Source: Bacteroidales bacterium (lineage in GTDB: Bacteria > Bacteroidota > Bacteroidia > Bacteroidales > P3). From it: a stretch of DNA of 33,841 nt. Positions within the stretch are counted from its first letter, which is position 1; each line of letters opens with the position of its first letter. The notes below the pieces were generated by a model. It saw only the letters and a list, made by a program, of their open reading frames with translations. It ran no database searches and was not told the DNA's origin. The stretch is from positions 1 through 33,841 of the forward strand of contig JAKSMO010000027.1 of NCBI GenBank assembly GCA_024400545.1, in the 5' to 3' direction. The translations under genes and the position numbers were made by a program. This document shows positions 21,585-31,046 of the stretch, in pieces.

Positions 21585-23501
21585 TTACTCGTCTTTCTTG
21601 TCGAGTTGGCAATAGATACTGTTGTTGCTCTTGAATTCGGGCACAATAGACTTCATCTTGCCCACCAGCTTCATGTCGTCAAGCGTGGCCATCATTTCCC
21701 ACAGTTCGTTGTACTGGCGGTCGATATCCTCAAGGGGATATTTGCGCACCTCTGCACGCATGATTTTGGGGTGGTGGGTGTTGATGGTGTTCTCCTTGGT
21801 GGCCAACAGTTCTTCATAGAGTTTCTCGCCGGGGCGGAGTCCGATTTCCTTGATCTGAATGTCTTTGAGTCCGGAGAGCTGGATCATACGTTTCGCCAAA
21901 TCATAAATTTTGACGGGTTTGCCCATATCAAAGACAAAGATGTCTCCACCCTGGCCCATGGCACCAGCCTCAAGCACAAGGTTGCAGGCTTCGGGTATGG
22001 TCATGAAGTAGCGGATGATGTCTTTGTGGGTTACCGTTAAAGGACCGCCGGAAGCCAACTGTTTCTTGAACAGAGGGATAACGCTGCCATTGGAACCCAA
22101 CACGTTGCCAAAACGTGTGGTTACGAAATGCGTGGTGTCTGTGCTGCGGCTCTGAATGTAGATCTCGGCCATACGTTTGGTGGCACCCATCACATTGGTA
22201 GGGTTCACGGCCTTGTCGGTGGAAATCATCACGAATTTCTGCGCACCATATTTAATGGCCAAGTCGGCTACGTTGCGTGTACCAAAGACATTTACGAAAA
22301 GTGCCTCGTAAACATTCTCCTCCATGAAAGGTACATGCTTGTAGGCAGCGGCGTGATACACAATTTGAGGCTTGAAGGTGCTGAACACCTGTTCCATGCG
22401 GAGTTTGTCTTTGATGTTGGTGATGACAAATTCCATTCGGTCAACCTCGTTTCTGTAGGGCTCGTTGTTCTTTAACTCGAATTGCAGGTCGTACATGGGC
22501 GACTCGGCCTGGTCGAGCATAATAATCTTGCTTGGTTTGTATTGGATGAGCTGACGGCAGATTTCGCTACCAATGGAGCCTGCTGCACCGGTCACCAACA
22601 CCACTTTATCTACTACCTCCCGCACAATGTTGATGTTGTCAGTCTTGATGCTTTCGCGTCCCAACAGATCTTCAATCTTGATATCTTGGAGCTGGTTGAC
22701 GCTGAAATCGTTATTAATCCAGTTGTCGATATGGGGAACGGCCTTTACTTTCAGTCCCAACTCCAACGCTTTGTTGGAGATGGCTTGTTTGTGGTCGGTG
22801 CGAAGGTTGGCAATGGCAATGATGAGGGTCTCAATATGGTTTTTCGAGATGAATTCTGCATTCATCACACTATTGTGCGAATATACATGAACACCTTGGA
22901 ATGCGGTGTCTTTCTTCTTTTTATCGTCATCAACTACGGCCAGTACCTTGTAGTTGGTCTTTTTGTCGTGAGCCAATGCGTTCATCACAATTTCGGCAGC
23001 GGCACCTGCACCATAAAGCATGATATTCTCGGTGGGGCGAGGTTCCATAACATACTCGTTGTAAATTCTTTGGAGCATGAGGCGTACGGTCAACATTGCT
23101 ATGGCTTGCATAGCAAAGGTGGTGAGGATTTCACTATAGGCGGGAGCGAATCGTTCGGTTACAATGATATGGTTGACGTTGACTATGTTGAAAAGTATCA
23201 AAACGCCTGCTGCGGCAATGTTGGAGATCAGTATTTTATAAACATCATGGAGTCCGGAATGACGAATGATGCCACGATGTGTTCCAACAATGATGTAAAA
23301 AAGTGTAGCGATAGCAATGAATGCTGCAAGTTTGACAAAGAGAGGGGTCCAGTCCGAGATATGCCCATATCTCAAGCGGAATAAGTCTGTTATAGCAAAT
23401 GCAATAACAAGGGTAATAAGGTCAATTGCCAATACAGACCAACGAGAAGCTGTCTGTGTAGTGTATTTCCCTAAAGCCCAATGTAGTAGTTTTTTCATCA
23501 T
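21585..23501 (-). CDS. Membrane-bound UDP-GlcNAc 4,6-dehydratase, WbpM/CapD-like
   Basis: The 638-residue protein has four hydrophobic segments in residues 20-150, a Rossmann-like CoA-binding region from 158 (MLYGAGAAAE), and a large SDR domain from about 298. The SDR cofactor motif TGAAGSIG is at 304-311, and the catalytic region reads ISTDKAVNPTNVMGATKR (426-443). Met438 stands where classical SDRs have Tyr, with Lys442 kept: the altered triad known from WbpM. The reaction gives UDP-4-keto-6-deoxy-GlcNAc, precursor of QuiNAc, FucNAc and bacillosamine-type sugars. No 4-reductase or aminotransferase specific for the next step is in the window. A promoter box lies 40 nt upstream. Confidence 0.92.
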   Translation of the reverse strand: MMKKLLHWALGKYTTQTASRWSVLAIDLITLVIAFAITDLFRLRYGHISDWTPLFVKLAAFIAIATLFYIIVGTHRGIIRHSGLHDVYKILISNIAAAGVLILFNIVNVNHIIVTERFAPAYSEILTTFAMQAIAMLTVRLMLQRIYNEYVMEPRPTENIMLYGAGAAAEIVMNALAHDKKTNYKVLAVVDDDKKKKDTAFQGVHVYSHNSVMNAEFISKNHIETLIIAIANLRTDHKQAISNKALELGLKVKAVPHIDNWINNDFSVNQLQDIKIEDLLGRESIKTDNINIVREVVDKVVLVTGAAGSIGSEICRQLIQYKPSKIIMLDQAESPMYDLQFELKNNEPYRNEVDRMEFVITNIKDKLRMEQVFSTFKPQIVYHAAAYKHVPFMEENVYEALFVNVFGTRNVADLAIKYGAQKFVMISTDKAVNPTNVMGATKRMAEIYIQSRSTDTTHFVTTRFGNVLGSNGSVIPLFKKQLASGGPLTVTHKDIIRYFMTIPEACNLVLEAGAMGQGGDIFVFDMGKPVKIYDLAKRMIQLSGLKDIQIKEIGLRPGEKLYEELLATKENTINTHHPKIMRAEVRKYPLEDIDRQYNELWEMMATLDDMKLVGKMKSIVPEFKSNNSIYCQLDKKDE

Positions 23502-23540
23502 TATTGTTTTTTTTCTTTAATTAATAAATTAATCAACTTG

Positions 23541-23548
23541 CAAAATTA
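23541..23548 (-). promoter_or_regulatory. Promoter -7 box (TAATTTTG) for the WbpM-like gene
   Basis: On the minus strand TAATTTTGCAAG follows a T-rich block and fits TAnnTTTG. The predicted leader is about 33 nt. Confidence 0.6.
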
Positions 23549-23565
23549 CAAATTTTTTTTAAAAC

Positions 23566-23605
23566 AAAAATAAAAAAATGGCCAGCAATGTTCATTGTCG
23601 GCCAT
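23566..23605 (-). terminator. Intrinsic terminator downstream of the HAD gene
   Basis: On the minus strand ATGGCC-GA-CAATG pairs with CATTG-CT-GGCCAT over two bases and runs directly into TTTTTTTATTTTTG. The hairpin spans 23578-23605. It ends the rfbB-HAD transcript just before the promoter of the WbpM-like gene. Confidence 0.85.
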
Positions 23606-23629
23606 CTAATATGTTCAAGTTACTGTGTA

Positions 23630-24220
23630 TTAAATTGTAATCTGACGGATTAAATCTTCACATCCTCGAAAAATAATGCCGTGCATACCTAGTTTGCAGG
23701 CACTTTCTACATTGGCCGGATTGTCATCTACAAAAATGCAGTCTTCGGCTTTGAGTGAGAATTGGGCTAGCAGTCGCTTGAAGATTTCGGGATTGGGCTT
23801 CACCATACCTTCGTTGCCTGATACTATGTAGTTGTCGATTTCGCGCAGTACATCAAATCTTTCTCGGGCTTTTGGGTACGTTTCCATCGACCAGTTGGTG
23901 AGTCCATAAATGTGGTTGTCGGGGTTGGACTTCAGTTTTCTCAGCAACTCCAACATGCCGGGCATTTCTCCTGGCAGCGATTCTTCCCAGCGGGTGTAAT
24001 ACAGCGCAATCGCTTCTGCGTATTCGGGATGGCGCTCCTGGTATTCTTTTATCACATCCCATTGGCGTTCGCCGGCATCAATCCTATTCCGAAAATCAGC
24101 ATCGCATATCTTGTCCCAGAAATAATCAAATTTCTCTTTGCTTCCCCCAAAATAGGGGAGGAACACTCGCTCGGGCTCCCATCTTACTAGCACATTCCCA
24201 AAGTCAAAAATAATGTTCAT
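23630..24220 (-). CDS. HAD-IA family phosphatase
   Basis: The 196-residue protein has the four HAD motifs: nucleophile D6 in FDFGNVLV (5-12), GLTNWS (about 105-110), the lysine of KPNPEIF (about 141-147) and the acidic pair in FVDDNPANVESA (about 163-174). A helical cap lies between motifs I and II. The DFGNV form, with Gly where many HADs have the second Asp, is usual for the YihX-like group of sugar- and nucleotide-phosphate phosphatases. It starts 37 nt after rfbB and is probably in the same transcript. The substrate cannot be predicted; a sugar phosphate is a reasonable guess from context. Confidence 0.85.
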   Translation of the reverse strand: MNIIFDFGNVLVRWEPERVFLPYFGGSKEKFDYFWDKICDADFRNRIDAGERQWDVIKEYQERHPEYAEAIALYYTRWEESLPGEMPGMLELLRKLKSNPDNHIYGLTNWSMETYPKARERFDVLREIDNYIVSGNEGMVKPNPEIFKRLLAQFSLKAEDCIFVDDNPANVESACKLGMHGIIFRGCEDLIRQITI

Positions 24221-24257
24221 GGCAAATTCGTCAATTGGTGGGGTTCGGAATCGGTGA

Positions 24258-25394
24258 TTAACGGTTGGCGTACATGTCCTCGTAATACTTCATGTAGCCG
24301 CCACTGGTCACATTGTCCATCCATTCTTGGTTGTCCAAGTACCATTTCACAGTCAATTCAATGCCTTCTTCAAATTGAAGCGAGGGCTCCCATCCCAGCT
24401 CTTTCTGTAGCTTGGTGCTGTCAATGGCATATCTCATATCGTGGCCGGCACGGTCGGTAACAAATGTTATCAAATCGTCGTCAGCACCCTCAGGGCGTCC
24501 CAGCAAACGATCAACGGTGCGGATAAGGGTATGGATGATATCAATGTTTTTCCATTCGTTGAAACCGCCAATATTGTAAGTCTCGGCAATTTTACCGTTG
24601 TGGAAGATCGTGTCGATGGCTCTCGCGTGGTCCACTACATACAGCCAGTCGCGCACATTTTCGCCCTTGCCATATACGGGCAGAGGTTTGCGGTGGCGGA
24701 TGTTGTTGATGAAGAGCGGAATCAGTTTTTCGGGGAACTGGTAAGGTCCATAGTTGTTAGAGCAGTTGGTCACCACGGTGGGCATCCCGTAAGTGTCGTG
24801 AAATGCCCGCACAAAATGGTCGCTCGATGCTTTGGCGGCACTATAGGGGCTGTGGGGTTGGTATTTAAGGTCTTCGGTAAAGAATTTGTCTCCGTATGCC
24901 AAATGGTTCTTTCCACTTGAAGCCTTGGTACTAAATGGAGGTTCGATGCCTTGGGGATGAGTTAGCTCCAGTGCGCCATACACTTCGTCGGTGCTGATGT
25001 GGTAGAATCGTTTGCCTTCCCATTTCTCTGGCAGCGATTCCCAATAGAGCTTGGCAGCCTGTAGCATCGACAGGGTACCCATCACATTGGTCTGGGCAAA
25101 GGTGAAGGGGTCTTTGATGGAGCGGTCCACATGACTCTCGGCGGCAAGGTGAATGATACCGTCCACATGTTCGTCCTGCATCAGTTTCATAACGCCTTCA
25201 AAATCGCATATATCCATCTTCACAAACTTGTAGTTAGGCTTGCCCTCAATGTCTTTCAGATTGGCTAAATTGCCCGCATAGGTCAGCTTGTCAAGATTGA
25301 TGATGTTGTATTCGGGATATTTGTTCACAAACAGGCGTACCACATGGCTGCCGATAAAGCCCGCACCTCCGGTGATTATTATATTGTGTTTCAT
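24258..25394 (-). CDS. rfbB: dTDP-glucose 4,6-dehydratase RfbB
   Basis: The 378-residue extended SDR has the cofactor motif GGAGFIGSH (9-17), HLAAESHVDRS (82-92), the catalytic STDEVYG (134-140, T135-D136-E137) and Y184-x3-K188 in YSAAKAS. NNYGPYQFPEKLIP and DHARAI are RfbB-specific blocks. It removes water from dTDP-glucose to give dTDP-4-keto-6-deoxyglucose, the precursor of rhamnose and related sugars. Residues about 141-178 form an insert longer than in E. coli RmlB, which I believe is common in Bacteroidales. The rest of the rhamnose pathway (RfbA, RfbC, RfbD) is not in the window. Confidence 0.95.
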   Translation of the reverse strand: MKHNIIITGGAGFIGSHVVRLFVNKYPEYNIINLDKLTYAGNLANLKDIEGKPNYKFVKMDICDFEGVMKLMQDEHVDGIIHLAAESHVDRSIKDPFTFAQTNVMGTLSMLQAAKLYWESLPEKWEGKRFYHISTDEVYGALELTHPQGIEPPFSTKASSGKNHLAYGDKFFTEDLKYQPHSPYSAAKASSDHFVRAFHDTYGMPTVVTNCSNNYGPYQFPEKLIPLFINNIRHRKPLPVYGKGENVRDWLYVVDHARAIDTIFHNGKIAETYNIGGFNEWKNIDIIHTLIRTVDRLLGRPEGADDDLITFVTDRAGHDMRYAIDSTKLQKELGWEPSLQFEEGIELTVKWYLDNQEWMDNVTSGGYMKYYEDMYANR

Positions 25395-25434
25395 GTCAAT
25401 TATTTACGTTAGTATTGGTATTTTTTCTTCATTG

Positions 25435-25442
25435 CAAAGATA
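25435..25442 (-). promoter_or_regulatory. Promoter -7 box (TATCTTTG) for rfbB
   Basis: On the minus strand TTTTTCGTATCTTTGCAATG fits the consensus and predicts a leader of about 33 nt before the rfbB ATG. Confidence 0.65.
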
Positions 25443-25505
25443 CGAAAAATTATCAAGATGAGTGCTATTTGTTCATTTTAGTATGATGGGAACGCTGTTC
25501 GAAAT

Positions 25506-25540
25506 TATAAGGGTGAGTCGTTTGCTGGCTCACCCTTATA
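25506..25540 (-). terminator. Hairpin terminator downstream of htpG
   Basis: TATAAGGGTGAG (25506-25517) and CTCACCCTTATA (25529-25540) form a perfect 12-bp stem over an 11-nt loop, 21 nt after the htpG stop. The downstream T-run on the minus strand is short (ATAATTTCG), so termination may be moderate. Confidence 0.75.
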
Positions 25541-25561
25541 TCGTTAGACCAATCTAGTCTC

Positions 25562-27469
25562 TTATTTAATCAGGTTCACACTGCGTTTCACAAACTCTGT
25601 CAGGGCTTCACCTTTCAGCAGGCCGTTGGCAAGCAGGGCGAGGTCGGTGAGTTGATGAACGAGGCTTTTCTGCTTGTCGGCATCGGCTTCGTTCAACACC
25701 TGCTCAATGAGGGGGTGATTCACATTTACCACCAGGTTGTAGCTCTCGGGCATATCGCCGTAGAAGCTCATGCCGCCACCGGTAGCTGCCATCTCTTTGT
25801 AACGACGCATCCACTCACTCTGGGTGATGATCATGGGCTGGTCGTCGCTCTCAAGGCTCTCCATCTGAACCGTATATTTCTGCTTGTCGAGTTCAGCCTC
25901 AATAATGGGCTTCAGTTGTTCCTGCTGTTCTTTGGTCAGTTTTTCAGGAATGGAGTCCTCGTGGGGAATGAGTTTTTCGATGGTGTCGGCATCCACGCGC
26001 ACAAAACGGCTCTTCTCTTTTTTCTGTTCCAGCATATTGATGAAGTGCGGCGTGAGCACGCTGTCCATTAGCAGCACATCGTAGCCCTTAGCCTTGGCCT
26101 TTGCAATATAGGCGTGCTGTTCGTCGGCATCGTTAGCGTAGAGGTAGCACACATTTTTGTCTTTGTCGGTCTGGAGGGGTGCGATCTTCTCTCTGTAGTC
26201 GTTCAGGCTGAAGAACTGGCCTTCGGTGTTTTTCAACAGCACAAATTTCATGGCTCTCTCGGCAAATTTCTCGTCAGTGAGCATACCGTATTCTACAAAG
26301 ATTTTGATATCGTCCCATTTGTTCTCAAAGTCCTTGCGGTCGTTCTTGAACATTTCCTCCAGTTTGTCGGCCACCTTCTTGCTGATGTGGCTGGAAATCT
26401 TCTTCACGTTGCCGTCGCTCTGCAGATAGCTGCGGCTGACATTCAGGGGAATATCGGGCGAATCGAGCACACCGTGCAACAGCATCAGGTAGTCGGGAAC
26501 AACACCCTCAACGCTGTCGGTCACAAACACTTGATTGCAATACAGCTGGATCTTGTTGCGGGTGGGGTCGATAGTTTTACGCACCTTGGGAAAATAGAGG
26601 ATACCGGTGAGGTTGAAGGGATAGTCCACGTTCAGATGAATCTGGAACAGCGGATCTTCAAAGTTCATAGGATAAAGCTCGTGGTAGAATTTCTTGTAGT
26701 CTTCGTCGGTCAGGTTTGAAGGACTCTTACGCCAAGCAGGTTCGGTATTATTGATAATCCGAGGCTGCTTCTTCTCCACGCGTTTGGGCTTCATCTCCTT
26801 GCCGCCGTTGCCGTCATCTACTTCGTCAAACTCGGTGTCGCTATCCACCCATACGCTTTCTTCGCCAAAACGGATGGCTACGGGCATGAAACGACAGTAT
26901 TTCTTCAGGAGTTGCAGAATCTGCTGCTCTTCCAGGAATTCTTTGCAGTCGTCGGCAATGTGCAGCACTATGTTGGTACCGCGCTCAGTGTGTTTGGGGT
27001 CTTCTACCATCTCAAATTTGGGGTCGCCTTCGCAGGTCCAATGGATGGCAGGCGCGTCTTTGTGGCTCTTCGAAAAGATCTCAACCTTGTCGGCCACCAT
27101 GAAAGCGCTGTAGAAACCCAGGCCAAAATGGCCGATGAGGTTTTCTTGAACGTCCTTATATTTATCCAGAAAATCGGTGGCACCGCTGAAGGCAATCTGG
27201 TTGATGTATTTCTCCACTTCTTCGGCGGTCATACCAATACCGTGGTCTTTGATGGTGAGGGTCTTCTTTTTGGTGTCAAGCTCCACCTCTACGGTAAGGT
27301 CACCCATCTCGCCATTCAGCTCACCGCGGGCCGACAAGGCTTTTAATTTCTGGGTTGCGTCAATGGCGTTTGATACAAGTTCGCGCAAAAAAATCTCATG
27401 GTCGGAGTAAAGGAATTTCTTGATGACCGGAAATATGTTTTCGGTCTGTACATTCAAATTGCCGTTCAT
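25562..27469 (-). CDS. htpG: Molecular chaperone HtpG (Hsp90)
   Basis: The 635-residue cytosolic ATPase has the Hsp90 order of domains. The N-terminal GHKL domain carries FLRELVSNAIDATQKL (about 28-43), DHGIGM and IGHFGLGFYSAFMVADKVEI (about 111-130). The middle domain has LYCNQVFVTDSVEGVVPDYL and the catalytic-loop block DSPDIPLNVSRSYLQSD. A C-terminal dimerisation domain follows. An acidic and basic linker (DEVDDGNGGKEMKPKR, about 215-230) joins the first two domains. It helps fold and remodel client proteins under stress. It is a single-gene unit with a hairpin terminator. The 180-nt upstream region has only a weak candidate box (AACCTTTG near 27530), so its promoter is uncertain. Confidence 0.96.
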   Translation of the reverse strand: MNGNLNVQTENIFPVIKKFLYSDHEIFLRELVSNAIDATQKLKALSARGELNGEMGDLTVEVELDTKKKTLTIKDHGIGMTAEEVEKYINQIAFSGATDFLDKYKDVQENLIGHFGLGFYSAFMVADKVEIFSKSHKDAPAIHWTCEGDPKFEMVEDPKHTERGTNIVLHIADDCKEFLEEQQILQLLKKYCRFMPVAIRFGEESVWVDSDTEFDEVDDGNGGKEMKPKRVEKKQPRIINNTEPAWRKSPSNLTDEDYKKFYHELYPMNFEDPLFQIHLNVDYPFNLTGILYFPKVRKTIDPTRNKIQLYCNQVFVTDSVEGVVPDYLMLLHGVLDSPDIPLNVSRSYLQSDGNVKKISSHISKKVADKLEEMFKNDRKDFENKWDDIKIFVEYGMLTDEKFAERAMKFVLLKNTEGQFFSLNDYREKIAPLQTDKDKNVCYLYANDADEQHAYIAKAKAKGYDVLLMDSVLTPHFINMLEQKKEKSRFVRVDADTIEKLIPHEDSIPEKLTKEQQEQLKPIIEAELDKQKYTVQMESLESDDQPMIITQSEWMRRYKEMAATGGGMSFYGDMPESYNLVVNVNHPLIEQVLNEADADKQKSLVHQLTDLALLANGLLKGEALTEFVKRSVNLIK

Positions 27470-27650
27470 AATATGATATTTTTATTGTTTTTTATTTCTA
27501 AAGAGTGAAAAGTGTGCCGTAACTGCCGCAAAGGTTGTGCGTCTTGTCGTCGTCTGTCCTCTTTTGGCGTTTTTCGGATTGCTAATCACTATTCACTGCT
27601 ACTATCAATATCCGTGCCAAAACCCTGTTCTGCCACATTGTCAGTGACTG

Positions 27651-29438
27651 TTATTGCTTCACGAAACGTTGGGCGCTTTTTTCGCCATTTTCGCCAACGG
27701 CAACCAGGGTGTAGATGCCTGCGGGAAGTTGCTCCACAGTGATCTTTTGGGCATTTTCGTTCACGCTCATCACCCGTTGGCCTTGCTGGTTGTAGATGTC
27801 AATGTGGTTGTAGCGGATGTCGGAAGCAATTTCCAAGCTATGGGTTGTTGGATTCGGACTCAGCGAGAATTGTTTGCTGCTGGGTGTCTCAATGCCCACT
27901 GCATTAGGATCGGGCAGGGTGGTGAAAGTTGTAATCAGCCAGTTGCTGTAATTGTCGTTTTCGCATACCGTGCGCACCATCATCACATACGTGGCTTCGG
28001 GAACAAGATTGAGGAAAGATGCGGTTCTTGTTTCGCTGATAAGGGTATCGGTGATGGTGTCGTTACTGAGGGTTAGCAGTATTTCATAAATGTATTCGGC
28101 GGTATCGTTGTTTTCAATCACTAGCGTGCAGCTGTTGTGGCTGACTTCGGTCATCATAATGGTGTCGGCACTGGGGCATTCATAAACGGGTTCTGCCTCG
28201 GTCACAATCACAATGGGCTCGCAAAAACCAGAATAAACGTTCTCGTAACATTGTGCACGCACTCTCACTTCGTATTGTTGCTCGTAGTCAAGTGTCAACA
28301 CTATAGCGGGCGAGGTGGTGTTTATCGTGGTGCTGTCGTTCTCGCCAGTTTGCCAATATTCCACCTCGTAGGTCATGCTGCCATTCACAGGTGCCCAAGT
28401 GATGGATGCGTTGTTGTCAATCACTGTGGCCGAAAGGTTGCTCACGGTGTCGCAGGTGGGGGTGAAATTGATTGTCAGATGATAGGTACGTGTCGTCACC
28501 GAGTCTTCGGCCATAATAAATAATGTATAGGCGCGGGCAAAATCGCCCACCATCATGCTGTCCAAAGTGGCAATGGCGTCGTCTGCCTGGGTGGTAAATT
28601 CGATATGTGCGGTCTCAAAATCCATCATGGTTGCGCATTCAAACACATAGTCAAAGCTGTCGCGTCTGAACTCGGCAATAGCATTGCCGTTAACGCTTAG
28701 GCTGTCCAACCAGGCGCTGTAGATGAATTCAATGTCATCTACCGACAGTGAGTCGTTGGCATTGCCGCTGCCTGCCAGCGTGTTGGTGGTCATCGACATC
28801 AATATGTAATTCACCGCAGAGGTTCCCGTATAGGTAAACGGCACTCGCTGCTGTTCCCAAACCGGGGTGGTGTTCGACGATGTGGTGCGGGAAAACTCTG
28901 CCACAGCTGCTCCTTTGTATAGGCTGGCGTTGCCGCAGTCGTTGGGGTCTTTAAAGTCGGAGTCGCCATGCAGGTATGCCCTTACCGAACCCTGGGCAGC
29001 GGCATTGGCGGTGTAGTACGACACCCAAACGTACATCGAGTCGGGGGTGCCAGTAAATGCGTGGCAATAGTTCGACCCTCTGTGGGTGTAGTTGTAGTTG
29101 TTGCTTGATGATGCTGTGGTGCTGCCGGCGTGCACCTGGCCAGTGGTCATATTGCCGTTGGCCACCACGCCCAACACTGAACGCGAATAAATAGTCACAT
29201 AAGAGGTGCCATCGGTGCCGGGTCGGCCGCCGTAGCGGTGGTGGTGCTGAGCCGTGCTGGCAGCCCAGGCCCATGAGCCATCTGATTGGGGAAACGAGCT
29301 CCAGTTCGAGGGGCGATTACTGTTTCCCGAGCCTTCCCAGTTCTCAAAACCGGGGTTTAACAATTGGTACTGTGCCATGGCGTTTGTGCCCATGACCAAA
29401 CAAAATAGGGTAAGGATAGTCTTGTAAAAATGTTTCAT
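27651..29438 (-). CDS. T9SS-exported protein with PCMD-like N-terminal domain
   Basis: This 595-residue protein has a signal peptide (about 1-22, ending AMAQ). An N-terminal region of about 230 residues begins QYQLLNPGFENW and ends near VDDIEFIYSAWLDSL, a pattern I associate with the putative carbohydrate metabolism (PCMD) domain. It is followed by beta-rich segments including a fibronectin-III-like module (about 333-415: NASITWAPVNGSMTYEVEYW) and a second one after 425. The last 70 residues are a T9SS type A sorting domain: SLSPNPTTHSLEI, HIDIYNQQGQRVMSV, LPAGIYTLVA and a basic C-terminus. It should cross the outer membrane and be anchored or released at the surface. It uses the ATG at 29438, with a TTG one codon earlier. 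It starts 25 nt after porX. Confidence 0.88.
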   Translation of the reverse strand: MKHFYKTILTLFCLVMGTNAMAQYQLLNPGFENWEGSGNSNRPSNWSSFPQSDGSWAWAASTAQHHHRYGGRPGTDGTSYVTIYSRSVLGVVANGNMTTGQVHAGSTTASSSNNYNYTHRGSNYCHAFTGTPDSMYVWVSYYTANAAAQGSVRAYLHGDSDFKDPNDCGNASLYKGAAVAEFSRTTSSNTTPVWEQQRVPFTYTGTSAVNYILMSMTTNTLAGSGNANDSLSVDDIEFIYSAWLDSLSVNGNAIAEFRRDSFDYVFECATMMDFETAHIEFTTQADDAIATLDSMMVGDFARAYTLFIMAEDSVTTRTYHLTINFTPTCDTVSNLSATVIDNNASITWAPVNGSMTYEVEYWQTGENDSTTINTTSPAIVLTLDYEQQYEVRVRAQCYENVYSGFCEPIVIVTEAEPVYECPSADTIMMTEVSHNSCTLVIENNDTAEYIYEILLTLSNDTITDTLISETRTASFLNLVPEATYVMMVRTVCENDNYSNWLITTFTTLPDPNAVGIETPSSKQFSLSPNPTTHSLEIASDIRYNHIDIYNQQGQRVMSVNENAQKITVEQLPAGIYTLVAVGENGEKSAQRFVKQ

Positions 29439-29463
29439 CAATTAATATTTTGATGATAGATGT

Positions 29464-31023
29464 TTATTTAGGTTGCATTACAATAAACGGAATTAGCACT
29501 TCTTCCATCGAGATTCCGCCGTGTTGGAACGTGTTCATATAATATTGAACATATTGGTTGTAGTTGTTCGGGTAGGCAAAAAAGTCGTTCTGGTGGCAGA
29601 AGATATAGGGCGAGGTCACATGGCGGCGGGGCAGAAATACCTTGGCGGGATCTTTCACCTCAAATACATCCTTGGGGTTGTAGTCCAGCAGCCTTCCCTG
29701 CTTGTAGCGTAGGTTCACGCTCACGCTGGCGTCTCCTTTCACTTTCACGGGGCGGTCTATTCTCACCGATCCATGGTCGGTAGTGATCACCACGTTCACA
29801 TCTTTGTTGCTCAAATATCGCAGCGCTTCGGCCAAGGGCGAGTGGTCAAACCAGCTCCGCGTCACCGAACGATAGGCTTTTTCGTCCACAGCCAACTCGC
29901 GCACAATATTCGAATCGGTACGGGCATGCGATAGCATATCCACAAAGTTGTATATTATCACATTCAGTTTGTTCTGCATCAGGTTGGTCATGTTCTCCAC
30001 CAGCTTATGGCCGTATTGGGCATTCAGCACCTTGTGGTAACTATGCTTGATGTTCAGTCCGTTCCTGCGCAGATTTTCGTCCAACAGCTCGTTCTCAAAT
30101 TGGTTCTTAAATCCCTCCTGGTCTTCGTTTACCCAGTATTGCGGATATTTTCGTTCAATTTCCGAAGGCATCAATCCGCTGAACATCGCATTTCGGGCAA
30201 ACTGGGTGGTGGTGGGTATTATCGAGTAGTATATGCCGTCGCTCACCGTGCGCATATATTCCTCAAAAGCGGGTTGTAGATATTTCCATTGGTCGTAGCG
30301 GAAGTTGTCGATCACTATCAAAAATGTCGGACGGCTCTCTTTCAGCAGCGGAAACAGACGCTCTCGCAACACCATGGGCGAGAGTGTCGGCTTTTCCACA
30401 TTGGCCGAAGTCAGCCATTCGATGTAGTTCTGTTCAAAATATTTGCAAAACAGCTGGTTCGCTTCCGCTTTCTGCGAATTGAATATCTCGTGTATGTTCT
30501 CGTCGTCGGTATTGCTCAGCTCCAAATCCCAATACACAAGTTTTTTGTATAGTTGTATCCACTCTTCGTGGTCCAGCCTACTCGACAGTTCCATGCCAAT
30601 CTCTCTGAATTTCTGCTGGTAGTTCATTGTCGAACGTTCGTTCTGCAGTCGCTTGGCCTCGGTGTGCTTCTTAATGGCCAGCAATATTTGGTTGGGGTTG
30701 ACGGGCTTGATCAGGTAGTCGCTGATTTTGCTGCCCAGGGCCTCGTCCATAATATGCTCTTCTTCACTCTTGGTTATCATCACCACAGGCACCTGCGGGT
30801 GGTCGGCCTTAATGCGGGCCAGTGTGTCCAGGCCAGTTAGTCCGGGCATGTTCTCGTCCAGGAATACCAGGTCTATGTCATTACCGTTTTCGTCTAGTTC
30901 GTCAATGGCTTCGGCACCGCTCATCACGGGTATTACCTCATATCCCTTATCCTGCAGGAATAAAATATGGGGCTTCAGCAGTTCTATTTCGTCGTCAGCC
31001 CAAAGTATGGTGATAGTATCCAT
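29464..31023 (-). CDS. porX: PorX, response regulator with PglZ-type phosphodiesterase domain
   Basis: The 519-residue protein joins a CheY-like receiver to an alkaline-phosphatase-superfamily effector. The receiver has acidic residues D10-D11, phosphoacceptor D56 (LVFLDENMPG), T84 and K106 (YLIKPVNP). A helical linker covers about 120-205. The PglZ domain has VIDNFRYDQW (237-246), catalytic-type threonine T271 in PTTTQFARNAMFSG (270-283), NFVDMLSHAR (359-368) and TTDHGS (414-419), with FLPRRHV and FCHQNDFF further on as metal ligands. PorX regulates T9SS, acting with histidine kinase PorY and sigma factor SigP in Porphyromonas. Its effector is reported to hydrolyse oligonucleotides. It lies 23 nt after marC and 25 nt before a T9SS cargo gene. 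Confidence 0.93.
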   Translation of the reverse strand: MDTITILWADDEIELLKPHILFLQDKGYEVIPVMSGAEAIDELDENGNDIDLVFLDENMPGLTGLDTLARIKADHPQVPVVMITKSEEEHIMDEALGSKISDYLIKPVNPNQILLAIKKHTEAKRLQNERSTMNYQQKFREIGMELSSRLDHEEWIQLYKKLVYWDLELSNTDDENIHEIFNSQKAEANQLFCKYFEQNYIEWLTSANVEKPTLSPMVLRERLFPLLKESRPTFLIVIDNFRYDQWKYLQPAFEEYMRTVSDGIYYSIIPTTTQFARNAMFSGLMPSEIERKYPQYWVNEDQEGFKNQFENELLDENLRRNGLNIKHSYHKVLNAQYGHKLVENMTNLMQNKLNVIIYNFVDMLSHARTDSNIVRELAVDEKAYRSVTRSWFDHSPLAEALRYLSNKDVNVVITTDHGSVRIDRPVKVKGDASVSVNLRYKQGRLLDYNPKDVFEVKDPAKVFLPRRHVTSPYIFCHQNDFFAYPNNYNQYVQYYMNTFQHGGISMEEVLIPFIVMQPK

Positions 31024-31046
31024 GTTTCTATGTTTTTAGTTATAGT

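Noticed and set aside
27470-27650. Small gene or RNA between htpG and the T9SS cargo gene
   Set aside because: No frame with protein character, no strong hairpin and only a weak promoter-like box (AACCTTTG near 27530).
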